A stretch of 64,000 nt of DNA from Methylobacter marinus A45 (GTDB lineage Bacteria; Pseudomonadota; Gammaproteobacteria; Methylococcales; Methylomonadaceae): the NCBI RefSeq assembly GCF_000383855.1, contig NZ_KB912877.1:4277226-4341225 (forward strand), in the 5' to 3' direction. The position numbers and the translations under genes were made by a program. The notes below the pieces were generated by a model. It worked only from the letters and a program-made list of their open reading frames with translations. It ran no database searches and was not told the DNA's origin. Each line of letters opens with the position of its first letter. Position 1 is the stretch's first letter. This document shows, piece after piece, positions 45,066 to 52,996 of this stretch.

Positions 45066-46271
45066 TTATTCCTTCTTCTTGAATTTAGCCGCTTCTTCCG
45101 AGCCGCCGGTGGCGTCGCCTTTGCTGTAGGAATGCGCGCCGACGCCCGCCAGTTGGCCGCCTTGAGCCACCAGATACTCATCGCGGATGGGCCGGCCCTC
45201 GAAGTAGCACTCCAGAATCTCGCGGGTGCCGGCCGCATAGCGCGTCTGCGCCGACAGGCTGGTGCCTGAAATGTGCGGCGTCATGCCGTGGTGCGGCATC
45301 GTGCGCCAGGGGTGGTCGTTGGGCGCCGGCTGAGGGAACCAGACATCGCCGGCATAGCCCGCCAGCTGACCGCTTTCCAGGGCGCGGACGATGGCGTCGC
45401 GATCGCACAGTTTGCCCCGGGCCGTATTGATCAGGTAAGCGCCGCGTTTGAAATTTTTCAGCGTCTGCTCGTTGATCATGTGCTCGGTTTCAGGATGCAG
45501 CGGGCAGTTCAGGGTCACGATGTCGCACACCTGGGTCAGGCTTTCCAGGCTGGCGTGATAGGTCAGATCGAGTTCCTGCTCGACTGATTCCGGCAGGCGG
45601 TGGCGATCCATATAATGCAATTTCACACCGAAAGGTTTCAGCAGGCGCAGTACGCGCAGACCGATACGGCCGGCAGCCACAGTACCGACTTGCATCGCTT
45701 CCAGGTCGTAGGAGCGCGCCACGCAGTCGGCGATATTCCAACCACCTTTGATCACCCAATTGTAGGACGGGATATAGTTGCGCACCAGCGCGAGCGTCGC
45801 CATCACCACGTGCTCGGCGACGCTGTTGCTGTTGCAATAAGTGACTTCGGCGACAGTAATACCGCGCTCCATCGCCGCCTGCAGGTCAGTATGGTCAGAG
45901 CCGATGCCGGCCGTCACGATCATCTTGAGATTGTTCGCCTTGGCGATGCGTTCGGCCGTCATATAGGCCGGCCAGAACGGCTGCGAAATCACGATTTCGG
46001 CATCGGGCAGTTCGCGGTCCAGAACGCTGTCGTCGCCGTCCTTGCTGGAGGTGACGATTAATTGGTGGCCGTTTGATTCCAGATACTTGCGCAGGCCCAG
46101 TTCGCCGGACACGCTGCCGAGCAATGTGCCGGGCGTGAAGTCAATGGCCTTGGGCGTCGGCAGGGTTTGCCCGTCCGGATAACGCTCCGGCTGCGGGCAG
46201 TCATCCCGTGCGTAGGAAGTCGGATAACCATCGATCGGATCATCGTAAAGAACACAAATAATTTTAGCCAT
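45066..46271 (-). CDS. fdh: NAD-dependent formate dehydrogenase (metal-free)
   Basis: A 401-residue D-2-hydroxyacid dehydrogenase-type enzyme of the Pseudomonas sp. 101 formate dehydrogenase group. Markers are SQPFWPAYMTAERI, the NAD-binding VGTVAAGRIG, NTARGKLCDRDAI with the catalytic Arg region and the late PHISGTSLSAQTRY containing the catalytic His. It oxidises formate to CO2 and produces NADH, the last step of methane or methanol oxidation. It needs no molybdenum, yet stands between the mod operon and modE. The start has the strong site GGAGGTG. Confidence 0.94.
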   Translation of the reverse strand: MAKIICVLYDDPIDGYPTSYARDDCPQPERYPDGQTLPTPKAIDFTPGTLLGSVSGELGLRKYLESNGHQLIVTSSKDGDDSVLDRELPDAEIVISQPFWPAYMTAERIAKANNLKMIVTAGIGSDHTDLQAAMERGITVAEVTYCNSNSVAEHVVMATLALVRNYIPSYNWVIKGGWNIADCVARSYDLEAMQVGTVAAGRIGLRVLRLLKPFGVKLHYMDRHRLPESVEQELDLTYHASLESLTQVCDIVTLNCPLHPETEHMINEQTLKNFKRGAYLINTARGKLCDRDAIVRALESGQLAGYAGDVWFPQPAPNDHPWRTMPHHGMTPHISGTSLSAQTRYAAGTREILECYFEGRPIRDEYLVAQGGQLAGVGAHSYSKGDATGGSEEAAKFKKKE

Positions 46272-46407
46272 TTTCCACCTCCATCATGAGTTGAATTTTG
46301 AGGAACGGTCCTGACCTTTGATTGATCGGGACCGGGGTTTATCCTGGCCAGATGACAATATTGTCCGCTTTACGGCCGGAGGGCGTCCAATCGTTTGGAG
46401 ATAGGGC

Positions 46408-46428
46408 TTGATAACCCGCGGTTATCAA
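46408..46428. promoter_or_regulatory. Perfect palindrome between msrA and fdh
   Basis: TTGATAACC-CGC-GGTTATCAA, 9-bp arms and a 3-base centre, 137 bases upstream of the formate dehydrogenase start and 13 beyond the msrA stop. There is no U-tract in either direction, so an operator is more likely than a terminator. The binding protein is unknown. Confidence 0.45.
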
Positions 46429-46440
46429 CGAATCGAATCG

Positions 46441-47127
46441 TTATTGCTGCTTCGAATCGTGATAGGCGACTCCGGTCCCGCCCAAGCCGCAATAACCGCG
46501 CGGATTTTTTTCCAGATAATCCTGATGATACGCTTCGGCGGACGTATAGTTTTTCAGCGGGGCAATTTCAGTGGTAATAGGTTTGGTGATGTCGGCCGCT
46601 TTTAAATTGGCCTGATAGATGCCCCGCGTTTTCTCTGCCAGTTGCCGTTCTTCATCGGTGCGATAAAAGACGGCGCTCCGGTAATTGCTGCCTATGTCGT
46701 TGCCCTGGCGATTGACCTGGGTGGGGTTGTGGTTTTCCCAGAACTGGATCAGGACCCGTTCAAGCGTGGTCTGTTTGGGGTCGTAATAGACTTTGACCAC
46801 TTCCGCATGGTTTTTGACGGCTTTGCCTTCCCGTATGGATTTTTCGGTGTCATGGAGCGTCTCGTAGCTGGGGTGGGCGATATCGCCTCCGGCGTAGCCG
46901 GCCTCAACATCCAATACGCCTGCCAGGGTTTGCATGCGTTTTTCCGCGCCCCAGAAACACCCCATTCCCAGGACGATATAAGGCGTATCAGGACCAACAG
47001 CCGCTTTATTCAGGGAAGGATTGACGCTTTTGTCCGCAAGCACTGAAGAATTCAGCAAGACTCCAGTCGCGGCCACTAAAATGCCTATTATGAGTAAAGA
47101 CCAAAATGCTCGATGCCATCTGTTCAC
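46441..47127 (-). CDS. msrA: Peptide-methionine (S)-S-oxide reductase MsrA, exported
   Basis: A 228-residue MsrA with an N-terminal hydrophobic segment (residues about 8-26), so it acts in the periplasm or is membrane-anchored. The catalytic motif GMGCFWGAE holds Cys57. Further family segments are EAGYAGG, VKVYYDPKQ and YHQDYLEKNP. It pairs functionally with the exported MsrB at 24807-25328, which acts on the other sulfoxide stereoisomer; the two genes are 21 kb apart. Confidence 0.93.
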   Translation of the reverse strand: MNRWHRAFWSLLIIGILVAATGVLLNSSVLADKSVNPSLNKAAVGPDTPYIVLGMGCFWGAEKRMQTLAGVLDVEAGYAGGDIAHPSYETLHDTEKSIREGKAVKNHAEVVKVYYDPKQTTLERVLIQFWENHNPTQVNRQGNDIGSNYRSAVFYRTDEERQLAEKTRGIYQANLKAADITKPITTEIAPLKNYTSAEAYHQDYLEKNPRGYCGLGGTGVAYHDSKQQ

Positions 47128-47339
47128 AACTATGTCCTTCTTTATACATTCAGTTACATAATGGAGCCACTCAGCTCCGTCTACGCTGTATGATCGTGTT
47201 TAATCGACATTGGTTGCGTTTGCCGGGGGAAATTATTTACTCGGCGGGGTTAGCGATGCCTCCCAAAAAGCCTGATGCCTTGTAAGTGCTTTGGAGAATG
47301 GGTTCAGGATTTATGCAGATTAAAACAGCTTTTATTATG

Positions 47340-47432
47340 AACTGATGTTACACATGGATCGTTTTTTATCCTGCTTGCCGCGCTGGCGATAGGTTGTTAA
47401 ACCGATCTTTATTTAACTGGCAGAGTGGACCT
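47340..47432. mobile_element. Degenerate copy of the 27319 MITE-like element
   Basis: aactgatgttacacatgg and ttgccgcgct match the left end of the element at 27319-27380, and ttaaaccgatct matches its right end near 29195. The central hairpins are absent, so this is an internally deleted derivative of about 90 bp. Confidence 0.55.
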
Positions 47433-47457
47433 CATCGCCTGAGTGGTCATGCACGCG

Positions 47458-47478
47458 TAGGTGCGAATTTATTCGCAC
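47458..47478. repeat. Short palindromic repeat, family A copy 7 (single hairpin)
   Basis: GTAGGTGCGAATTTATTCGC then AC. The inner stem GTGCGAAT/ATTCGCAC is complete but the outer right arm is missing. Confidence 0.6.
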
Positions 47479-47693
47479 TAGACTGAATAGCAAGCGTTTC
47501 GGGTCGAATACCCTATATCAGTTATGAAGCATGAACCTGTTGTTAAGCACGTTCTATTGGCCATGAATGGCTTATAATCGTGGGACTTATTCTTGCACCG
47601 AGTAAAAAGAAAACTGGAAAACAGGTTGTACCGTTTTGGGAAATAATAAGCCGGTCGAGCAGACGATCAGCACTCACACGTTAAGAGAAAAAT

Positions 47694-48524
47694 ATGCCAG
47701 ACAACCCGAATGACAACATGAACACCGCCTGGATCGAAGGCGAATTGCGGCTGGCCGGCATACTGGACAGGCGCATGATCGGCTTGCTAAGGGCCATCGA
47801 CGAAAGCGGTTCCATCAATCAGGCCGCCAAACAGCAGGGCTTGAGTTACAAAGGCGCCTGGCAAATGATAGAGCGTGCCAACAACCTGGCGCCCAAAGTG
47901 CTGATCGCGACGACAACCGGCGGCAGCAAGGGCGGCGGCACGCGTTTGACTACTGCCGGTCAGGCGCTGCTGCAACTGTTCATGCAGCTCGAGCAACAGC
48001 ACCGGCAGTTCTTGCGGCATCTCAATCAGACTCTGGCGGACGATCCCGAGATGGTGCTGCTTCTTAAACCGCTGTCCATCAAAACCAGCGCCACCAATCA
48101 GCTGTTCGGCACTATCACTGCCATTCAACCCGGCCCCGTCAATGTTGAAGCACTCGTCGAGCTGAAAGGCGGTGAGCCGGTTGCCGCTTCCATGAATCTG
48201 GCGGTGCTTGACCGGCTTGAACTTAATGTCGGCCAGGATGTGCTGCTGCTGATCAATGCCCCGGAGATCAGCATTGTCACCGAGTTCGGCCATCAACAGC
48301 TGTCGGCGCGCAACAGCCTGCCCGGCACCGTGGTCCGCATGCAGCGGGATGGCATCGATGCGCAGATCGCGCTCCGGCTGCCCGGCGGAGAGAGCCTGGT
48401 CGCCACGATCACCCAATCCAGCGCCGAATCCCTGGGGCTGAAGTCCGGCATGCCGGTCAACGCCGTGTTTAAAAGCAATGCCGTCATGCTTGCCGTGGCG
48501 GCTCCGGATAGCGTGAATTCATAA
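47694..48524 (+). CDS. modE: Molybdate-dependent transcriptional regulator ModE
   Basis: A 276-residue protein with an N-terminal winged-helix domain of the ModE/LysR type (DESGSINQAAKQQGLSYKGA) and two C-terminal TOBE domains (TSATNQLFGTITAIQPGPVN and LSARNSLPGTVVRMQRDG) that bind molybdate. This is the full E. coli-type ModE layout. It should bind the site at 44468-44493 and repress the porin-modABC-mop operon when molybdate is plentiful. It is transcribed away from that operon. Confidence 0.94.
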   Translation: MPDNPNDNMNTAWIEGELRLAGILDRRMIGLLRAIDESGSINQAAKQQGLSYKGAWQMIERANNLAPKVLIATTTGGSKGGGTRLTTAGQALLQLFMQLEQQHRQFLRHLNQTLADDPEMVLLLKPLSIKTSATNQLFGTITAIQPGPVNVEALVELKGGEPVAASMNLAVLDRLELNVGQDVLLLINAPEISIVTEFGHQQLSARNSLPGTVVRMQRDGIDAQIALRLPGGESLVATITQSSAESLGLKSGMPVNAVFKSNAVMLAVAAPDSVNS

Positions 48525-48577
48525 ATGACTGCAAAGAACGTGCAGTTCTTAAATTAAGACGGGGCTTATGCAATCAT

Positions 48578-48598
48578 GTGGGGGCGACTTTAGTCGCC
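48578..48598. repeat. Short palindromic repeat, family B half copy
   Basis: GTGGGGGCGACTTTAGTCGC then C. It abuts the broken amidohydrolase gene and appears to replace its 5' end. Confidence 0.6.
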
Positions 48599-49288
48599 TT
48601 CTGCCCCGTCCTGCTTGAGTATATGCGCCGGGCATCGGCCGCAGGGATCACGCATAGCGTGCTGTTTGCCAATTTCCATCAAGATTACGCGGCGGCGGAC
48701 CGTAGCGTCGCGCGCCTCGTCAAACATTTTCCGCAGCGCTTTTTCGGTTTCGCTTACGTCCATCCAATACGCGATAAAGGCAGGATTTTCCGCATGGTAC
48801 AAACCGCCGTGGACGCATACGGCTTCGTGGGCATCAAAGCCCATCGGAAGGATGCGCGTATCAGCCGCGAGGTTTGCGAGGCGGCCAGGGCATATAACCT
48901 GCCGGTGCTATACGATATCGAAAACGAGCTGGCGATGGTGGATTGGCTGGCGATACATTACCCCGGCGTCAATTCCATCATTCCTCACCTCGGGAGTTTC
49001 GGCGAGAGTTGGCGGGCGCAAACGGCATTGTTGGAGCGGCTGGAATCTTATCCCAACATCCATGCCGATAGCGCCGGAGTGCGCTTTTTCGATTTATTGG
49101 CACGCCTGATCGAACGCGGCGGCGCCCGGAAACTTCTTTTCGGCTCGGACGGGCCATGGCTGCACCCGGCGGTGGAACTCGCTAAAATTCGGCTTTTAAA
49201 ACTTCCGCATGCGCAGGAACAGCTGATTCTGGCGGGGAATTTTCTTAACTTGATCGGAATGGAACGGCCTGGGGTTGTTGCTTGCTGA
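48599..49288 (+). pseudogene. Amidohydrolase-family protein, N-terminus lost
   Basis: About 230 residues of a metal-dependent TIM-barrel amidohydrolase (amidohydrolase 2 type): HQDYAAADRSVARLVKHFP, FVGIKAHRKDARIS, IIPHLGSFGESW and LLFGSDGPWLHP with the late Asp. The family normally begins with a metal-binding D-x-H-x-H strand; here the frame instead starts within a palindromic repeat (GTG at 48578). The first 30 or more residues with two metal ligands are therefore missing, and the enzyme is probably inactive. Confidence 0.75.
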
Positions 49289-49684
49289 ATTTTATTTCGA
49301 TGGCTCTTATTGGATTCCGGGGATATATCCAAGTCTATTTGCAGCTTTGAGTTTGAGGTTCAGTATCGGCATATAGGGATAGCCCCAACACTCATGTCAC
49401 CAACCGCCATTTGAACTTATTGATTGGCCGCTGCCGGCCCGTTGCGGTCTTCACTCGAATTATTTGAATGGCGACAATTAGCAGTATAACGGTCAGTTGC
49501 TGAGTTGCTTGGGCAATCAGCTGTAAACATACGTATTGAAATTATCTGGATCTGTTTATCGTGAAAATGACGTAGGTAGGTTATCCCGTTTAAAACTACA
49601 ACGTTTTTGGAAAAATTGTTTTGATGCTGTAGTGCAGTGTGTAAGATATGCAGATCTAGAGATTCACTTGTTATACGTGAAAAT
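49289..49684. other. Left border of the cassette array
   Basis: No supported gene. The end of the region, CACTTGTTATACGTGAAA at 49665-49682, resembles the right half of an attC site and recurs as ACTTGTTATGCGTGAAA before the cassette at 51583. No integrase gene or attI site is recognisable here. Confidence 0.45.
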
Positions 49685-50041
49685 ATGAACGGATCGGAAT
49701 ACAAAGAAGTATGCTCAAAGCCGAACGTACTGCAAAGTGATGTTCTTCTTAAAACTCTGGCGGCTTTAAAAAAGGAGGGAGCATCAGAAGCTAAAATCAT
49801 TGAGGCAATAATTGCAGGTAAACCAATACCGTTTCCAGAAAAATACGACGGTGATGCTCAACAGTGTTATTACGAAGTTCGATGCAAAGCAGAAGAGGCC
49901 GAAGCAATTACAGATATTTTGTTCGACCTTGAAGCGTCATCTGTTCCATCCGATGGCGTAGCAACAACTGCGACATATCAGTATGTAGGGCTTGTAAATA
50001 TATGGAGTGAGTTAACGGAGTATGTCAGTAAAAGCGTATAA
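49685..50041 (+). CDS. Cassette gene 1, unknown 118-residue protein
   Basis: The ATG at 49685 follows eight bases after an attC-like right end, which supports this start over an upstream in-frame one at 49637. The product is acidic and soluble, with an N-terminal helical part (DVLLKTLAALKKEGASEAKI) and a C-terminal segment AEAITDILFDLE. I do not recognise it. Its stop codon lies within the attC site that follows, as is usual for cassettes. Confidence 0.65.
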   Translation: MNGSEYKEVCSKPNVLQSDVLLKTLAALKKEGASEAKIIEAIIAGKPIPFPEKYDGDAQQCYYEVRCKAEEAEAITDILFDLEASSVPSDGVATTATYQYVGLVNIWSELTEYVSKSV

Positions 50042-50121
50042 CAAGGCAATTTCACTCGGACGGCAAAAAGCGCCGCTCGTCCCTCGCTATGCTTTTTGCC
50101 GCCGGTGAATTGCGGCGTTAG
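50036..50121 (+). repeat. attC site after cassette gene 1
   Basis: The site begins TAACAAGGC and ends GCGGCGTTAG. Between them CGGCAAAAAGCG and GCTTTTTGCCG are inverted, giving the typical imperfect cruciform. It is 86 bp long. Confidence 0.85.
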
Positions 50122-50127
50122 TAGACC

Positions 50128-50628
50128 TTGGGAGACAGTGCTTTGCTCGAAGACATGAAAAGGATCAAGCAGAACGCCAAGGGCGTCCTCGATCTCGACG
50201 AACGACTAATGCGAGCTGTGTTCGAACCGGCGTGCAGAGCCGGTGTTTTTATGGAATCAGCGTTGCCTTGGGAAGGCCTGGATAGATCGTGTTCCGCCGA
50301 TGATCTTATTGCGCTGCTCTTGCCCTTGTCAGAGTATTACCAAGAGATCAACCCACCTTTGTCCACGGCTCTTTGGGGAATCTGGAACGCGAGCCGGTCC
50401 TTTCGTCGCCAACGATCAGTGCTGTCAATGCTCTTCGAACGAAAGAGGAAGGACGTAAGTGTTTTCGCGGAAATCAGGGGGCTGGTGGCTACTGCGGCAC
50501 TTCAATTCGCGGATGGCACTGCATCAACCATTGTCACTTCCGATGCCTTCGCGAACTACTCCGGGTATCGCAAGAATGCAGAGGCAGCGCTTGAGACTTT
50601 GGCATTGCTGGCCCAAGCAGTCACCTGA
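50128..50628 (+). CDS. Cassette gene 2, unknown 166-residue protein
   Basis: A soluble, mostly helical protein with no recognised domain. It starts at TTG 50128, six bases after the attC end, or at ATG 50155 (MKRIKQNAKGVLDLDE). I favour the TTG slightly because the region before the ATG is needed to leave a leader of normal cassette length only if TTG is not used; neither has a clear ribosome site. Cassette context makes a real gene likely. Confidence 0.6.
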   Translation: MGDSALLEDMKRIKQNAKGVLDLDERLMRAVFEPACRAGVFMESALPWEGLDRSCSADDLIALLLPLSEYYQEINPPLSTALWGIWNASRSFRRQRSVLSMLFERKRKDVSVFAEIRGLVATAALQFADGTASTIVTSDAFANYSGYRKNAEAALETLALLAQAVT

Positions 50629-50636
50629 TGGCAATT

Positions 50637-50757
50637 GGCCCTAACACGAAACTCAAGCCCAGTAGGGTGGGCAGCACTTTTATGCTCACCGACTTTGATT
50701 CAAACGGCAGACAAACGATGAGGCTGTTTGCCCACCCAGCTTACCTTTACGTTAGCC
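50637..50757 (+). repeat. attC site after cassette gene 2 (long form)
   Basis: CCCTAACACG opens and TTTACGTTAGCC closes this site. GGGTGGGC and GCCCACCC arms pair inside. At about 120 bp it is at the long end of attC sizes. Confidence 0.65.
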
Positions 50758-50783
50758 TATTTGCACACAGGAGGGACAGAATA

Positions 50784-51245
50784 TTGTTTAGCCAAATAAA
50801 CCCAACAATAATTATCGCGTTCGTAACTTTTCTTTGGTATCGCAAGGGCCGGCTGTGGAATTTTTACGATTCACTGTCTTTTAAAGCTGTTGAGCAGATG
50901 AAAAAGAATTCAATAGATCGAAAAGCTTGGGAGGCGATAGCAATCGATTTCAGTAATAAGTTGTCTGGAGAGCTAATCAATAGTACATTTCGATTCGAAA
51001 TACTATATTTAAGGGAAAAAATAAAAAATAATAAACACGATTTTTGGATAAGCGATTCATCCACAATAGACGGTAAGACTAAAAGATATACCGACAAAGA
51101 AAAATACTGTCACTATGTAATGAAGGAACTGTTTTATTCCGACTTTAGGCTGTGCGGGGTTTTTCTCTTTATCAATGCTCTCAAATTTAGCGTCTGTAGT
51201 CGGGGTAAAAATGATTCTGGATTTTCTGAAATTGATTTAGATTGA
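50784..51245 (+). CDS. Cassette gene 3, unknown 153-residue protein
   Basis: The start is TTG at 50784, preceded by a strong AGGAGGG eight bases upstream; an earlier in-frame ATG would have to be translated through the attC site. A hydrophobic segment (INPTIIIAFVTFLWY) near the N-terminus is followed by a basic soluble part rich in Lys, Phe and Tyr. The coding region is clearly richer in A+T than the chromosomal genes. No family recognised. Confidence 0.55.
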   Translation: MFSQINPTIIIAFVTFLWYRKGRLWNFYDSLSFKAVEQMKKNSIDRKAWEAIAIDFSNKLSGELINSTFRFEILYLREKIKNNKHDFWISDSSTIDGKTKRYTDKEKYCHYVMKELFYSDFRLCGVFLFINALKFSVCSRGKNDSGFSEIDLD

Positions 51246-51275
51246 AACACATCATCATGAACGTGCTACAGGGGA

Positions 51276-51334
51276 GCCCGCGTAGGTCCGATTAGCGCAG
51301 CGTAATCGGACGCATGAATTGACCGGCTACAGAG
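51276..51334. repeat. REP-like palindrome, family F copy 1
   Basis: gcccgcgtaggtccgatta, then taatcggacgcatgaattg and ccggctacag. A shorter copy at 54778-54815 keeps gcccgcgtag, gacgcatgaattg and ccggctacagag but lacks the hairpin. Confidence 0.65.
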
Positions 51335-51380
51335 TATGTTTGGAGTATATAAACAAACATGTAAAAAACATGGGGTCAGT

Positions 51381-51420
51381 CATCAAAGCTGGGTTTCCGC
51401 AAAGCTCCAACCCAGCCTAC
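51381..51420. repeat. Short repeat, family C copy 2
   Basis: catcaaagctgggtttccgc then aaagctccaacccagcctac. Only two positions differ from 54851-54890, 3.4 kb away. Confidence 0.7.
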
Positions 51421-51582
51421 GAGCTAATAAGGCAAAACAGAAACTTAACTGCTTGCGAAAACAGAATCTGGACAAAAAAACTGATCCGATACGGCTTTTC
51501 AAATTTTAAATTTGATGAGTCGGGGCGATGAGCTTTTATTAATCCGACAGACTCCTAGAGAATTACTTGTTATGCGTGAAAT

Positions 51583-51903
51583 ATGGAAAGAACTTATCAC
51601 AGCATAGTTGAATCGCCGCACCTATGCGATATTGAGTACTTCGCATATAGGTTTGATGATGAAGACAGCTCCAAATCCTATATTGACCTCCATCTTAAAA
51701 AAGGTAGCGAGGTATGCAAGTTGAGGTTTTGGGATCCTAGGGATCTCGAAATAGAAAAAGGCTTTCCTTACGCAACTCGCGGCATGTATATAGAAGACGT
51801 ATCAAAACATGGTTTAGAGTCAATTAATGTCTATGTCGGTGACTTTGAGTCTACGAATGGCTCAATAACGTTTTGGGCAAAAAGCGTTGAAAAGACAAAC
51901 TAA
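51583..51903 (+). CDS. Cassette gene 4, unknown 106-residue protein
   Basis: A small acidic soluble protein rich in Tyr and Asp (EYFAYRFDDEDSSKSYIDLH) with a strand-rich pattern. It starts ten bases after an attC-like right end and stops just before the next attC site. There is no signal peptide, membrane segment or family I recognise. Confidence 0.65.
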   Translation: MERTYHSIVESPHLCDIEYFAYRFDDEDSSKSYIDLHLKKGSEVCKLRFWDPRDLEIEKGFPYATRGMYIEDVSKHGLESINVYVGDFESTNGSITFWAKSVEKTN

Positions 51904-51912
51904 TATACACAA

Positions 51913-51984
51913 AGCGCATAATACAGCGCTTCACCCGACCAAAAACCGCTTTGCGGTTTTTGGTCGGGTGAGCTCGGCGTTAGC
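51913..51984 (+). repeat. attC site after cassette gene 4
   Basis: It begins AAGCGCATAATACAGCGCTT and ends AGCTCGGCGTTAGCC. ACCCGACCAAAAACCGC and GCGGTTTTTGGTCGGGT are nearly perfect inverted arms, 72 bp in total. Confidence 0.85.
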
Positions 51985-51998
51985 CTGAAACGGGAGAG

Positions 51999-52172
51999 AT
52001 GGTGGTAGCTGACGGCACCAAATACAGCATTATCCGGGGCAGCGATGTTGATCGCGATGGAATGTATCTGGAGCTGAGTGAGACAGAAAGCAAGAAGGTC
52101 ATTGCAGAAGTCTTCTACTCAGATAGTTATTCAAGATGCCAAAAGACTACTTCCACCGGTCTCAGAATAAGG
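51999..52172 (+). pseudogene. Cassette gene 5, start of a small gene that runs into attC
   Basis: The ATG at 51999 follows the attC end with GGGAGAG upstream. The first 40 residues (IIRGSDVDRDGMYLELSE, then KKVIAEVFYSD) look like a normal cassette protein. After this the frame loses that character and passes through the next attC site to 52304 without a stop, so the 3' part is probably frameshifted or deleted. Confidence 0.5.
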
Positions 52173-52279
52173 CGGCTAACAATCGGCTGCATGCGACCCG
52201 CAAAAGCGGCGCGGGTTTCGTGTTTTTTCATGCCTTCGGTGGGCCGCTTTTGCGGTCGCCTGAGCCGAGGCATTATGCG
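52173..52279 (+). repeat. attC site after cassette gene 5
   Basis: CGGCTAACAATCGGCTGCAT opens and GAGCCGAGGCATTATGCG closes. GCGACCCGCAAAAGCGGC and GCCGCTTTTGCGGTCGC are inverted with a few extrahelical bases. The length is about 107 bp. Confidence 0.8.
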
Positions 52280-52290
52280 AAGGAAACATC

Positions 52291-52914
52291 ATGAGCTTCC
52301 TTGAAGAATCTTGGGAAGAGCGAGAAGAAAAAGTATACAAACAAATATTTGGCGATACTGGGCAAGACATTTACCCATTATCAACCGAGATATTTGATCG
52401 GATGAATGCCAATACTGTTGATCCTCGGTGGTTGACGCACGGAGTATTTAAGTGCCCTCCAACTGAAAATAGAAAAACATGGGCATATGTTACATCTGGC
52501 ATGTCAAACCCATGGGAAACTGAATCTCCAGAAGAATATTCAGGCCTCGGTGTGGAGTTTCTGATGGAAACAAATGAAGAAGAAATGTGGGCTATTGATG
52601 TGCTTCAAACACTAATGGCGTATAAGCTGCTCCTTGCCGCCGGAAAAATGGGTGATTTTCCGCCTCTTGATTACGGGAACCGTGTTCCTCTCGCTTTATC
52701 AGAGGATATAAAAACAATGATGTTTGCCCACCCCGTTAATTTTCCAGAAAGTTTTTCCATTAAGTCCGGCCAAGTCGATTTACTGCAGGTGGTAGGTATC
52801 ACGCCAGCTGAATTGGAAGTTGCAAAACAAACCTCATCTGAGGAATTGAAAGAAAAAATTGTAAGCAAATTAGGTGGGCTTATCACCAGCAAGGTAAGAG
52901 CCAGTGTCGTTTAA
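52291..52914 (+). CDS. Cassette gene 6, suppressor of fused (SUFU) domain protein
   Basis: A 207-residue soluble protein matching the SUFU family: VDPRWLTHGVFKCPPTENRK, ATSGMSNPW-like YVTSGMSNPWE, SGLGVEFLMETNEEEMWAI and FPPLDYGNRVPL. Bacterial SUFU proteins are often immunity proteins in polymorphic toxin loci, but no toxin gene is adjacent. The ATG is 12 bases after the attC end with AAGGAAA upstream. Confidence 0.85.
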   Translation: MSFLEESWEEREEKVYKQIFGDTGQDIYPLSTEIFDRMNANTVDPRWLTHGVFKCPPTENRKTWAYVTSGMSNPWETESPEEYSGLGVEFLMETNEEEMWAIDVLQTLMAYKLLLAAGKMGDFPPLDYGNRVPLALSEDIKTMMFAHPVNFPESFSIKSGQVDLLQVVGITPAELEVAKQTSSEELKEKIVSKLGGLITSKVRASVV

Positions 52915-52916
52915 TT

Positions 52917-52989
52917 CGCATAACAAGGCGCTCGTTCGGACGCAAACTACGCTGCGCTTCGTTTGCGCCGCACAGCTTTAACGTCAGGC
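52917..52989 (+). repeat. attC site after cassette gene 6
   Basis: It begins CGCATAACAAGGCG and ends CTTTAACGTCAGGC. GGACGCAAACTACGC and GCGTTTGC-type arms are inverted (cgcaaac...gtttgcg). The length is 73 bp. Confidence 0.85.
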
Positions 52990-52996
52990 GCTATCA

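Larger units (their letters stand above)
47128..47693. other. Divergent intergenic region, msrA / modE
   Basis: This gap contains a MITE remnant (47340-47432) and a family A hairpin (47458-47478). I looked for a second ModE box before modE and see none. AT-rich sequence near 47560-47640 may contain the modE promoter. Confidence 0.5.
51246..51582. other. Region between cassettes 3 and 4 with REP-like elements
   Basis: It holds a palindrome of the cgtaggtccgattagcgc...gcgtaatcggacgc type (51276-51334), a family C copy (51381-51420) and an attC-like right end ACTTGTTATGCG at about 51562-51573. A plus-strand frame at 51319-51531 runs through the repeats and is not called. Confidence 0.5.

Noticed and set aside
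44868-45269. Plus-strand frame opposite the end of formate dehydrogenase
   Set aside because: It is the antisense of the formate dehydrogenase gene plus a family B palindrome.
51319-51531. Plus-strand frame between cassettes 3 and 4
   Set aside because: About half of it is family C repeat; it starts in family F and has no cassette-like spacing to an attC end.
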